Under the pieces are notes generated by a model. It was not told where the DNA came from and did not search any database. It saw only the letters and a list, made by a program, of their open reading frames with translations. Made by a program: the position numbers and the translations under genes. Below are positions 29,092 through 36,546 of a DNA stretch of 61,251 nucleotides, piece by piece. Numbering within the stretch: position 1 is the first letter of the stretch; every line of letters starts with the position of its first letter. This DNA comes from Bacteroidia bacterium (lineage in GTDB: Bacteria > Bacteroidota > Bacteroidia > Bacteroidales > CAJPTX01): the NCBI GenBank assembly GCA_002749065.1, contig PDTX01000003.1:209685-270935 (forward strand), written 5' to 3'.

Positions 29092-29114
29092 TGAACAAAA
29101 TGCGATTTTGTTCA
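29092..29114. promoter_or_regulatory. Palindrome upstream of the RND exporter operon, candidate operator
   Basis: TGAACAAAAT, 3 bases, ATTTTGTTCA: a perfect 10-base inverted repeat with dyad at 29103, 55-77 bases before the exporter ATG. The size suits a TetR- or MarR-type repressor. No regulator gene is adjacent. Confidence 0.5.
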
Positions 29115-29151
29115 AAAAAAGAGCGGAAGGCTTTGGTCTGCCTTCCGCTCT
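29114..29151 (-). terminator. Intrinsic terminator of the small RNA
   Basis: On the minus strand the perfect stem AGAGCGGAAGGC / GCCTTCCGCTCT (8-base loop) runs straight into a run of seven T. It has no protein-coding gene upstream on that strand; the only candidate transcript is the small RNA. Confidence 0.9.
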
Positions 29152-29240
29152 GAATATCTGCTGCCCTTGCGAGCTCTACGTACGCCCTGTATCGCACCAT
29201 TGCCTATCGATTTTGCTCCTTCATTCGGCCGGTATTGATG
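29114..29240 (-). ncRNA. Candidate small non-coding RNA of about 125 nt
   Basis: A consensus promoter and an intrinsic terminator about 125 bases apart enclose a stretch without a convincing reading frame on the minus strand. The 5' half can fold: GCATCA near the start pairs with TGGTGC about 40 bases on, and GCGA with TCGC further down around a TACGTA. The 3' end is the terminator stem. I do not recognise it as 6S, 4.5S, tmRNA or RNase P; the SRP hallmark GGAAGGAAGCAGCC and the tmRNA end are absent. The 5' end is inferred from the -7 box and may be off by a few bases. It lies between the exporter operon and the DUF6882-like gene. Confidence 0.72.
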
Positions 29241-29243
29241 CCG

Positions 29244-29275
29244 CAAATATAGAACTATTCTTCGTAATATGCAAA
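29244..29275 (-). promoter_or_regulatory. Consensus promoter TTTG-N20-TATATTTG of the small RNA
   Basis: TTTG at 29272-29275 and TATATTTG at 29244-29251 on the minus strand are exact matches at exactly 20 bases spacing. It fires towards the terminator at 29114, with no gene between. Confidence 0.85.
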
Positions 29276-29389
29276 CCCGGGTGGCAAAGCGCCGAGCAGC
29301 ACGGTGTGTAAAATGGGTGTAGCCCAGGCCGGACATTTAAACAACATTGGGGCGAACTACGTTGAGGTGTAGGGAGATAGAGTGAAACC

Positions 29390-29427
29390 AGCCCCGGGCT
29401 GCTTTTACCCCGGGCCTTAAAATTTTT
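29390..29427 (+). terminator. Hairpin plus T-run just before the DUF6882-like gene, possible attenuator
   Basis: GCCCCGGG and CCCCGGGC can pair with one mismatch around a loop with CTGCTTTTA, followed by CTTAAAATTTTT and, six bases later, the ATG. It could end a leader transcript, or simply be an older terminator. Confidence 0.3.
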
Positions 29428-29432
29428 CCATC

Positions 29433-30161
29433 ATGAGCATAGATATCAACGCGCTGGACGCATCGGCCTTCGGGCGGATGGAGAAGGGGGAATACCGGGA
29501 TTTCGAGGGGCTGCTCGAGCAGCATATCGGCCTCACGCTGGAGCGGCAACGGGCGCTCTACGAGCTGGTCGGGGAGGAGGACTGGGGGATTGACATGAGC
29601 ACGGGCCTGCTGAGCTTCGGGGAGGCGAGCTACACCTTCCAGCTCATCGGCTCGCTCTCCTTCGAGGACAACTCCTGGATGTGGGGCTGGGCGAACGCGC
29701 AGAGCAATATCCCCGAGAACCTGCTGCGGCACTCCCATGCGCTCCGGGAGATTGGCCAGCAGAAGGGCATGGAGGAGCTCGCCGAGGGCTACCTCGAGGT
29801 TGGGGAGGGCTTCGACCACCTGGTGGGCATTATCGCTGCGGGCGCGCTCGGCGCGAAGGCCTACTACTCGGGCAACTACGGGGACGGCGCGCTGGTGATG
29901 ACCCTCGGGGACGATGCGCCCATTGCGCCCGTGGACCTCGACGACCTCAGCCCGGTGCTGACGTACTTCCCGGAACTGATCAGTAGCCTGACCTTCAACC
30001 ACCGTGAGGTGTTCCGGAACTACCTGATTGACCGTGGGTGCCTGCTACGGGTGGACGGGGAGAGCGTGGCGGGCTACCGGAACGGGAGCATCGTGTACGG
30101 CAGCTTCGACGGGGAGGGGCGGCTGCTGGAGCTGAAGGGGAAGCTCGCGCCCGCCGGGTAG
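29433..30161 (+). CDS. DUF6882-like protein, function unknown
   Basis: A 242-residue soluble protein without signal peptide. The pattern LERQRALYELVGEEDWGIDMSTGLLSF then QLIGSLSFEDNSWMWGWANAQSNIP, with the tryptophan-rich WMWGWAN, fits the DUF6882 family, whose members are often near contact-dependent or immunity-like loci. No toxin gene is beside it here. A Gly-rich segment AAGALGAKAYYSG follows at about 136. The gene stands alone on the plus strand; its ATG has no obvious ribosome site. Its function is unknown and the family call rests on pattern memory. Confidence 0.7.
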   Translation: MSIDINALDASAFGRMEKGEYRDFEGLLEQHIGLTLERQRALYELVGEEDWGIDMSTGLLSFGEASYTFQLIGSLSFEDNSWMWGWANAQSNIPENLLRHSHALREIGQQKGMEELAEGYLEVGEGFDHLVGIIAAGALGAKAYYSGNYGDGALVMTLGDDAPIAPVDLDDLSPVLTYFPELISSLTFNHREVFRNYLIDRGCLLRVDGESVAGYRNGSIVYGSFDGEGRLLELKGKLAPAG

Positions 30162-30193
30162 CCACGCGTCCAGCCCCGGCGCATTGCGGTGTG

Positions 30194-32029
30194 CTAGTCG
30201 GCCAGGGTGACGACCATCTCGCAGGCCCGGCAGTCGAACGTGAGCCGCAGCACCCCCCCGTCGTGGTGGAGGAAGAGGGGGGAGGCCGCCGTGGCATCAC
30301 CCCGGCGTGGGCAGAGGTCCATCTCGTGGCGTAGGCAGTAGCGGGTGCGCATGAGCTCGCCGTGGCGCATGTCGTGGGTGCGGAGGGGGAGGCGGGCGAG
30401 GTCCAAGCCACAGGCGGCGTAGAAGCGGGCGGCGAGCTCGTTGGTGACGTTGAGGCGGTAGTCCGGGGGTGTGGCCGTTGGCATGTAGTCGCTCAATGGC
30501 ACGGGGCGGAGGGCTTTGGCTAGCCCCCGTGTGGCCCGCGCTTGGCGGGATGAGAGCCAGGCATCCACCGCCTTCCGGCGCAGGGTATTCATCGCCGAGA
30601 TGGGCAGAAAGGGCACTCCCCCACCCTCGACGCTGACGGAGACCACCCGCACACGTGGGTCTGAGCTCCTGGCCAGCTGGCGCTCCCAGGTCTGCCGGGC
30701 CCGGTTCTCATCCCGGGCCTGCTCCACTTCGGCGTCCAGCGGCTGCACAATCGGCTCGCCGATGCCGTCATCCACCTTCAGCACCCAACCACCGTCGTCC
30801 GCCCGGAGCAAGCGCATGCGGAGGGGGTAGTAGCGCCGCGGGGGGCAAGCCTCCAGCTGGCGGTTGAACTCGGTGGAGGAGTTGCGGTAGAGGGTGTCGC
30901 CGGGGGCGATGCCGTGGACGGGCCTGAGGGTGTAGACCCGGTCCTGCTCCACCCTATTGGCGCGGAAGCCGACCAGCCCCCCGGGCGTGACGGCGCATAG
31001 GCCGTCGCCGTTGGCCAGGGGCACGGCACCATCGCGGAGCTCCAACCCTATGCAGAGGCCTTCGACGCTGCGCACGGTGGCGAGTGCCTCCCCGACGGCC
31101 TTCGGGGTGATGGTCGAGGCCATGCGGGGCGCGCGTCCATGGGCGAAGTACCCGTCCTGCTGGCGGGCGAAGGTGAGCTGCGGATGCGGGGTAAATCCAT
31201 GCTCCACAGCACCGTCGGAGGCTCGCTCCCAGTCGGCGTGCCGGGCCATGAGGGCATCCAGCTGCTGGCGGTAGTGGGCGGTGATGTTCTGCACGTAGGC
31301 CGCGTCCTTGAGCCGCCCCTCTATCTTGAGCGAGCCCACGCCCGCCTCGATGAGCGCCTCCAGGTTGCGGGTCTGGTTCAGGTCCTTGAGGGAGAGCAGA
31401 TGCCCATCGCGGGCCATCACCCGCCCCTCGGCGTCGCGCAGGGTGTAGGGTAGGCGGCAGGGCTGCGCGCACGCGCCGCGGTTGGCCGACCGCCCGCCCA
31501 GCACCTCGCTGAGGTAGCATTGCCCGGAGTAGCAGACGCACAGCGCGCCGTGGACGAAGGCCTCCAGCTGGAGATTGGTGCCCCGGGCGAGGTGGCCGAT
31601 TTCGGCCAGCGACAGCTCGCGGGCGAGGATGGCACGGGTGAAGCCCACGGCCTCGAGGAACTGGAGCTTGCCGAGGGTGCGGTTGTCCATCTGGGTGGAG
31701 GCGTGGAGGGGGAGCGGGGGGAGGTCCATCCCGGCCCAGGCCATGTCCTGCACGATGAGGGCATCGACCCCGGCGTGGTACAGGTCCCAGGCGCAGCGCT
31801 GGGCCTCGGCTATCTCCCCGTCGAGGAGGAGGGTGTTGAGCGTGGCGTAGACCCTCGCGCCGAAGGTGTGCGCATGGGCGGCCAGACGCTCGATGTCGGC
31901 GATGGGGTTGCCGGCCTTCTGCCTCGCGCCGAAGCGCGGCGGGCCAATGTAGACAGCATCCGCCCCCGCATCAATGGCCAGCCGGCCGATGTCGGCGGTG
32001 GGGGCGGGGGCGAGGAGTTCTACTCTCAT
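30194..32029 (-). CDS. U32-family RNA hydroxylase-like protein (RlhA/TrhP type)
   Basis: A 611-residue peptidase-U32 family protein. Members once called collagenase-like proteases are now known to add hydroxyl groups to RNA (TrhP on tRNA uridine 34, RlhA on 23S C2501), with an iron-sulfur cluster and prephenate. N-terminal MRVELLAPAPTADIGRLAIDAGADAVYIG is the TIM-barrel start. The cysteine set GALCVCYSGQCYLSEVLGGRSANRG and CAQPCRLPY (about 165-195) fits cluster binding. Extra cysteines sit at the C-terminus (CLRHEMDLC and CRAC). The length and long C-terminal part are closer to RlhA than to TrhP. It overlaps nothing and lies 61 bases after the TPR gene. Confidence 0.85.
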   Translation of the reverse strand: MRVELLAPAPTADIGRLAIDAGADAVYIGPPRFGARQKAGNPIADIERLAAHAHTFGARVYATLNTLLLDGEIAEAQRCAWDLYHAGVDALIVQDMAWAGMDLPPLPLHASTQMDNRTLGKLQFLEAVGFTRAILARELSLAEIGHLARGTNLQLEAFVHGALCVCYSGQCYLSEVLGGRSANRGACAQPCRLPYTLRDAEGRVMARDGHLLSLKDLNQTRNLEALIEAGVGSLKIEGRLKDAAYVQNITAHYRQQLDALMARHADWERASDGAVEHGFTPHPQLTFARQQDGYFAHGRAPRMASTITPKAVGEALATVRSVEGLCIGLELRDGAVPLANGDGLCAVTPGGLVGFRANRVEQDRVYTLRPVHGIAPGDTLYRNSSTEFNRQLEACPPRRYYPLRMRLLRADDGGWVLKVDDGIGEPIVQPLDAEVEQARDENRARQTWERQLARSSDPRVRVVSVSVEGGGVPFLPISAMNTLRRKAVDAWLSSRQARATRGLAKALRPVPLSDYMPTATPPDYRLNVTNELAARFYAACGLDLARLPLRTHDMRHGELMRTRYCLRHEMDLCPRRGDATAASPLFLHHDGGVLRLTFDCRACEMVVTLAD

Positions 32030-32089
32030 GCATCAGGGGGCGTAGCAGACCCTCCACCACGGACAGGCCTCAGCCCACGGAGAGCCGGG

Positions 32090-33055
32090 CTACTTGGCGC
32101 ACTTGAGCTCCTTGAGCTGGTACTCGGCCGCCTCCTTGAACTGCCCGTTGGCGGCCTTCCTGTAGGCCTCGCACGCGGCGGGCTTGTCGCCCTTGGCCTG
32201 CAGCGCCTGGGCCTGGAGGTAGTATATCTGGGTCTTGTCCTGCGGCTGGGCGTACTGCAGCGCCTTCTCGGCGTTGGCGATGGCCTGGTCGTAATCCTTC
32301 TTCTTATGGTGAATCTCCGAGAGCTTGAGGTAGGCCACGGCATCCCGCTCGTCCATCCGGATTATCTGCCCGAAGAGGGCGATGGCCTCATCGAGCTTCC
32401 CCTGCTCCTCGATAGCGAAGGCCTTCTTCTTGAGGTGGTTGGTGTACATGGTGCGCATCTCCTGCTCGCGGCTCACGCTGCTGAACTCCTTGGCCTTGGC
32501 GATACCCTGCTCGAGGGTGGCGAGCATCCTGGCCTCGTCGTTCTGCTCCTCGTAGCACTTGGCCTTGAGGATGTACACGGGCATGTACTTCGGGTTGACC
32601 GCCAGGGTGGAGTCCAGCTTGGCGTGCGCCTCGCCGTACTTCTTCTCCTTCATGAGCTTCTTGGCCCACTCGAAGTAGATGCGGAGCACTATCCCGTCGA
32701 AGGTCTTGATGGATTTCTTGTCCTTGGTCCTGGCCCGCCCCACGTTGAGCTGGGCGATGGCCTCGCTGTACCGCTCCTTCTCGTAGAGGAGCTTGGCGTG
32801 GTTGTGGTAGGCCTTGGGCAGCAACTTCTGGGCCCGCTCCTCGAGCTCCTTGGCCTCCGCGGTCTTCAGGCCCCGGGCCATGGTGACGCACCTCTGGAGC
32901 TGGTCTATGGCCTTCTGGGGCTGCTGCTTGAGGCCCTTGCTGGCCTGGTTGTAGAGCTCGACGGCCTCCTTCATGGACTGGGCCCACGCCGGGGTGGTGG
33001 CCACGAGCAGGGCCAGTATCAGGGTCGGGAGAAGAACAAGCTGCTTCCTCATCAT
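32090..33055 (-). CDS. Secreted tetratricopeptide-repeat protein
   Basis: A 321-residue protein with a signal peptide cut after TPAWAQ (about 26) and TPR-type helical repeats through the rest, for example AIAQLNVGRARTKDK, AHAKLDSTLAVNPKYMPVYILKAKCYEEQ and AVAYLKLSEIHHKKKDYDQAIANAEKALQYA. No lipobox is seen, so it is probably periplasmic. The first two codons are both ATG; the second would serve equally well. TPR proteins act as binding scaffolds; the partner here is unknown. The stop falls 61 bases from the U32-family gene on the same strand. Confidence 0.85.
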   Translation of the reverse strand: MMRKQLVLLPTLILALLVATTPAWAQSMKEAVELYNQASKGLKQQPQKAIDQLQRCVTMARGLKTAEAKELEERAQKLLPKAYHNHAKLLYEKERYSEAIAQLNVGRARTKDKKSIKTFDGIVLRIYFEWAKKLMKEKKYGEAHAKLDSTLAVNPKYMPVYILKAKCYEEQNDEARMLATLEQGIAKAKEFSSVSREQEMRTMYTNHLKKKAFAIEEQGKLDEAIALFGQIIRMDERDAVAYLKLSEIHHKKKDYDQAIANAEKALQYAQPQDKTQIYYLQAQALQAKGDKPAACEAYRKAANGQFKEAAEYQLKELKCAK

Positions 33056-33155
33056 GCTAATCGGGGATTTTACTATTGGTAAGAATAACTAGGCCGGTGG
33101 GGTGGCGGCTGGGCGGGGCAAAGGTACAACATTTCAGGGACATTGCGCGTCGCCC

Positions 33156-33602
33156 TCATCTCCTGGCCCTGAAGAACTCCTCCATGAGCCCGGCGCAGCG
33201 CTCGGCCATGATGCCCGCAGTGACCGCGGTGCGGGGGTGTAGCAGCCCCGGCTGGAAGATGGAGTAGCCCCGCTTGGGGTCCTTCGCCCCGTAGACCAGC
33301 CGGTGGAGATGCGCCCAGTGGAGGGCCGCGGCGCACATGGGGCAGGGCTCAATGGTCACGTAGAGCGTTGCGTTGTGCAGGAACTTGGCGCCCAGCGCGT
33401 TGGTCGCCGCGGTGATGGCCAGCATCTCCGCGTGGGCCGTGGGGTCATGGAGGGCCTCCACGAGGTTGTGCGCGCGGGCAAGGATGCGACCCCGCGAAAC
33501 CACGACAGCCCCGATGGGGACCTCCTGGGCCTCAAAGGCGGCCTGCGCCTCCTGGAGGGCCAGCCTCATGAAGCGAATATCATCCTGCGGGCATGCGAGC
33601 AT
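33156..33602 (-). CDS. tadA: tRNA-specific adenosine deaminase TadA
   Basis: Deaminates adenosine 34 of tRNA-Arg(ACG) to inosine. The 148-residue product has the zinc-binding, proton-shuttling HAEM motif (H, E about 58-60) and PCPMCAAAL (about 88-96), as well as the N-terminal MRLALQEAQAAFEAQEVPIGAVVV. The length is standard. A TATATTTG box lies at 33719-33726, 117 bases upstream of the ATG. Confidence 0.94.
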   Translation of the reverse strand: MLACPQDDIRFMRLALQEAQAAFEAQEVPIGAVVVSRGRILARAHNLVEALHDPTAHAEMLAITAATNALGAKFLHNATLYVTIEPCPMCAAALHWAHLHRLVYGAKDPKRGYSIFQPGLLHPRTAVTAGIMAERCAGLMEEFFRARR

Positions 33603-33718
33603 AGGCGGTCAAGATATTGGGTACAGACCAAAGAGAATAGGACCTATCGCGCTGCGATACAAGGGCATAGGGCAAGTCGCCATCCGCCCCTGGCCCCGTC
33701 CACTCCCCACGGCCGGGG

Positions 33719-33726
33719 CAAATATA
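33719..33726 (-). promoter_or_regulatory. Candidate -7 box TATATTTG upstream of tadA
   Basis: An exact match on the minus strand in the 222-base divergent gap between tadA and sodB. It would give tadA a leader of about 110 bases. I see no clear -33. Confidence 0.35.
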
Positions 33727-33824
33727 GAACGTTTTCGGGTAACATTTGGCCCGCCAAGCTGTTTGAACTGTCGGGAGCGCCCGCCAAGCGGCTCGCTCCG
33801 TATAACCAATATAAGGAAAGGATT

Positions 33825-34418
33825 ATGGTACATAAACTCCCAGAACTACCCTACGCGCTGGATGCGCTGAACCCGCATATTTCAAAGCAAACCCTTGAGT
33901 TTCACCACGGCAAGCACCACCTGGCCTACATCAACAACCTCAACGGGCTGATAGAGGGCACGCAGTTCGAGAACGCCGAGCTCATCGACATCGTGCGCGA
34001 GGCCGAGGGCGGCATCTTCAACAACGCGGCCCAGGCCTGGAACCACAGCTTCTACTTCGAAGCCTTCTCGCCGAACGCGAAGGCCGCCCCGGAGGGGGCC
34101 CTGCTCCAGGCCATGGAGGCGAGCTTCGGCAGCTTCGAGGGCTTCAAGGAGGCCTTCACCAAGGCCGCCGCAACGCAGTTCGGCAGCGGCTGGGCGTGGC
34201 TGAGCCTCGACGGCGAGAAGCAGCTCAAGATAACCCAGGAGCTGAACGCCGGCAACCCGCTCAAGACGGGCCTCAAGCCCCTGCTCACCTGCGACGTGTG
34301 GGAGCACGCCTACTACCTCGACTACCAGAACCGCCGCCCGGACTACCTGAAGGCCTTCTGGCCGCTGGTGAACTGGGAGCTGATAGAGGAGCGCTACAAG
34401 GCCGCCATGGCCGGGTAG
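33825..34418 (+). CDS. sodB: Superoxide dismutase, Fe or cambialistic type
   Basis: Dismutates superoxide in the cytoplasm. The 197-residue protein starts MVHKLPELPYALDALNPHIS behind an AAGGAAAGG ribosome site; the longer open frame upstream is not SOD. Metal ligands are the histidine of HHGKHH (about 27), the histidine of AWNHSFYF (about 75), and the aspartate and histidine of DVWEHAYYLDY (about 160). The glutamine in NNAAQAWNH marks the Fe/cambialistic group rather than MnSOD. It is divergent from tadA and stands alone, with a strong terminator after it. Confidence 0.95.
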   Translation: MVHKLPELPYALDALNPHISKQTLEFHHGKHHLAYINNLNGLIEGTQFENAELIDIVREAEGGIFNNAAQAWNHSFYFEAFSPNAKAAPEGALLQAMEASFGSFEGFKEAFTKAAATQFGSGWAWLSLDGEKQLKITQELNAGNPLKTGLKPLLTCDVWEHAYYLDYQNRRPDYLKAFWPLVNWELIEERYKAAMAG

Positions 34419-34502
34419 ACCGCCCGCTACAAAACCGCTGGCCCGGGGCGAAAATCCCGAGCGCGGCGACAGAAATACAGGGCCGACACGGTCGACCCCA
34501 CC

Positions 34503-34534
34503 AGAGAGCCCGGCACGCGCCGGGCTCTCTCTTT
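34503..34534 (+). terminator. Intrinsic terminator of sodB
   Basis: Perfect 12-base stem, AGAGAGCCCGGC and GCCGGGCTCTCT with a 4-base loop, followed by CTTTT, 85 bases after the sodB stop. Confidence 0.85.
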
Positions 34535-34602
34535 TGCCCCGAGCCGCCGGGCGGGCAAGCATCCGTGCCGATGGATGTATGCCCAGATTCCGCGCATTTT
34601 CC

Positions 34603-34610
34603 TACCTTCG
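34603..34610 (+). promoter_or_regulatory. Candidate -7 box TACCTTCG of thiH
   Basis: TACCTTCG sits 72 bases before the chosen thiH ATG. The leader is short and shows no TPP riboswitch core. Confidence 0.4.
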
Positions 34611-34681
34611 CGTACCCGTTGAGGTGGGTGCACCCGGCTGGCGCTGGGTAGCCGATATTTGAAATAATGCGGAGACAAGCC

Positions 34682-35845
34682 ATGGTAAAAATCCCGGAGC
34701 CTGCGCTCGAACGTGAGCGGCAGATAGCCGATAGTTCGTTCTACCACCCCATGCACGCGGCATCGTGGGGTGCACTCGAGGAGAAGATAAACTCCGCCAC
34801 GCGGCACGACGTGCTACGGGCGCTGGGGCATGCCGGCAACACGACCATAGACGAGTTCGCCGCGCTCATCTCCCCCGCCGCCGAGCCGCTCGTAGAGCAG
34901 ATGGCCCAGGTGGCCTACACGCTCACCCGGAGGCGCTTCGGCAAGGCCATGTCGCTCTACGTGCCCCTCTACCTCTCGAATGCCTGCTCCAACTCCTGCG
35001 TGTACTGCGGCTACAGCCACCAGAACAAGCTGCTGCGCAAGACCCTCAACGACGAGGAGATACTCGAGGAGGCCCGGGCCATCCGCGCGCTGGGCTTCGA
35101 GCACATCCTCCTCCTGACGGGCGAGCACCCCAAGGAGTGCGGCTTCGAGTACCTCAAGCACGCCATCGAGCTCCTGCAGCCCATCTTCCCCCAGATATCC
35201 GTAGAGGTGCAGCCCATGAGCTCATGGGAGTATGAGGAGCTGGCCAAGGTCGGCCTGCACGCCGTGTACGTGTACCAGGAGACCTTCAACGAGGCGCGCT
35301 ACCCCGTCTACCACCCCGCCGGGCGGAAGCGCGACTACCGCTGGCGGCTCGAGACCCCCGACCGGGTGGCCGCCGCGGGCATACACAAGGTGGGCATCGG
35401 CGCGCTGCTGGGCCTGGAGAACTGGCGCATGGAGTCCCTGGCCGTGGCCATGCACATCCGCTTCCTCCAGCAGCGCTACTGGAAAACCCGCTACAGCATC
35501 TCCTTCCCCCGCCTACGCCCCCACGTGGGCAGCTTCGAGCCGCAGTTCGACGTGACGGACAAGAACCTGGTGCAGATCATCCTGGCCTACCGCATCTTCG
35601 ACGAGAACGTGGAGATGTCCCTGACCACCCGCGAGTCGGCCTTCTTCCGCGACAACATGTTCCCCCTGGGCATCACCGCCCTCTCGGCGGGCTCCCACAC
35701 CGAGCCGGGGGGCTACGCGAAGGAGAACAAGGAGCTGGAGCAATTCGAGATATCGGACTCCCGCTCGCCCGAGGAGATCGCCACCATGCTGCGGCGCAGG
35801 GGCTACGAGTCGGTGTGGAAGGACTGGGACCAGATGCTGCAGTAG
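34682..35845 (+). CDS. thiH: 2-iminoacetate synthase ThiH
   Basis: A radical-SAM enzyme that cleaves tyrosine to dehydroglycine and p-cresol for the thiazole half of thiamine. The cluster motif CSNSCVYCGY (CxxxCxxC, about 104) is intact, and the biotin-thiamine synthase-associated domain follows it. I start at the ATG for MVKIPEPALERER because GGAGA stands 7 bases before it; an in-frame ATG 15 bases upstream adds MRRQA. The 387-residue length is normal. The ThiF-like gene follows at once (2 bases after the stop), so they are one unit. ThiS, ThiG, ThiC and ThiE are not in the window. Confidence 0.92.
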   Translation: MVKIPEPALERERQIADSSFYHPMHAASWGALEEKINSATRHDVLRALGHAGNTTIDEFAALISPAAEPLVEQMAQVAYTLTRRRFGKAMSLYVPLYLSNACSNSCVYCGYSHQNKLLRKTLNDEEILEEARAIRALGFEHILLLTGEHPKECGFEYLKHAIELLQPIFPQISVEVQPMSSWEYEELAKVGLHAVYVYQETFNEARYPVYHPAGRKRDYRWRLETPDRVAAAGIHKVGIGALLGLENWRMESLAVAMHIRFLQQRYWKTRYSISFPRLRPHVGSFEPQFDVTDKNLVQIILAYRIFDENVEMSLTTRESAFFRDNMFPLGITALSAGSHTEPGGYAKENKELEQFEISDSRSPEEIATMLRRRGYESVWKDWDQMLQ

Positions 35846-35847
35846 GC

Positions 35848-36543
35848 ATGCACCCCTCCGAACGCTTCGCCCGGACCCTCGGCCTGGGGGACATTGGCCC
35901 AGCGGATGTAGAACGCCTGCAATCCGCCCGCGTCCTGGCCGTGGGGGCTGGCGGGCTGGGCTCGGCCGCGCTGCCGCTACTCTGCGCCCAGGGGATACGC
36001 TCCCTGACGCTCTACGAGGACGACACGGTGAGCTGGAGCAACCTCCCCCGCCAGCTCATGTACGGGCCAAAGGACGTGGGCCACACCAAGCTCGACCTGG
36101 CCGGCGCGCACCTCAAGCACCTACACCCCGACCTGCACCTCGACCTACGGCGTGCGCGCTTCGGCGACCCTCAGCACCCCACCCCGCCCGAGCATTTCGA
36201 CGTGGCGCTGGACTGCACGGACAACTTCGCCACCCGCTTCGCCCTCGACCGCTACGCCCAGCAGCAGGGCATACCGCTGGTCTACGGGGCCGTGCACGAC
36301 TACACGGGGCTGGTCACCCTCCTGCATGGGAAGGCCGGACTAACGCTGGGCGACCTCCTCCCCGAGCCGAAGGATGAGGTGCCGCTGGCCGGGGGGGTCT
36401 TCCCGCCGCTGGTGCAGACCATCGGGGCATTCATGGCGAGCGAGGCCATCAAGCTGCTGCTCGGCCGCGCTGACACCCTCGACGGCAAGCTCCTGCACTT
36501 CGACGTGAGGGACTACACGAGCCGGGTGCTGACCATCGGCTGA
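35848..36543 (+). CDS. thiF: ThiF/MoeB/HesA-family adenylyltransferase
   Basis: Expected to activate the C-terminus of ThiS with ATP. The ATG for MHPSERFARTLGLGD is chosen; the longer frame overlaps thiH. The 231-residue E1-like fold shows the nucleotide loop AVGAGGLGSAALPLL (about 32-46), DDTVSWSNLPRQLMYG with the conserved Asn, Arg and Gln (about 67), and the aspartate of LDCTDNFATR (about 124). The zinc-binding CxxC pairs and the catalytic-cysteine region of Escherichia coli ThiF are absent; the only cysteines are in LLCAQG and LDCTDNF. It resembles other short Bacteroidetes ThiF proteins. It is the second gene of the thiH unit. Confidence 0.87.
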   Translation: MHPSERFARTLGLGDIGPADVERLQSARVLAVGAGGLGSAALPLLCAQGIRSLTLYEDDTVSWSNLPRQLMYGPKDVGHTKLDLAGAHLKHLHPDLHLDLRRARFGDPQHPTPPEHFDVALDCTDNFATRFALDRYAQQQGIPLVYGAVHDYTGLVTLLHGKAGLTLGDLLPEPKDEVPLAGGVFPPLVQTIGAFMASEAIKLLLGRADTLDGKLLHFDVRDYTSRVLTIG

Positions 36544-36546
36544 TAC

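Noticed and set aside
29152..29240. SRP RNA (4.5S) or 6S identity of the small RNA
   Set aside because: The SRP core GGAAGGAAGCAGCC is absent, and I cannot draw the 6S open-bubble shape with confidence.
34611..34681. TPP riboswitch before thiH
   Set aside because: The leader is too short and lacks the conserved thi-box core; no pairing pattern matches.
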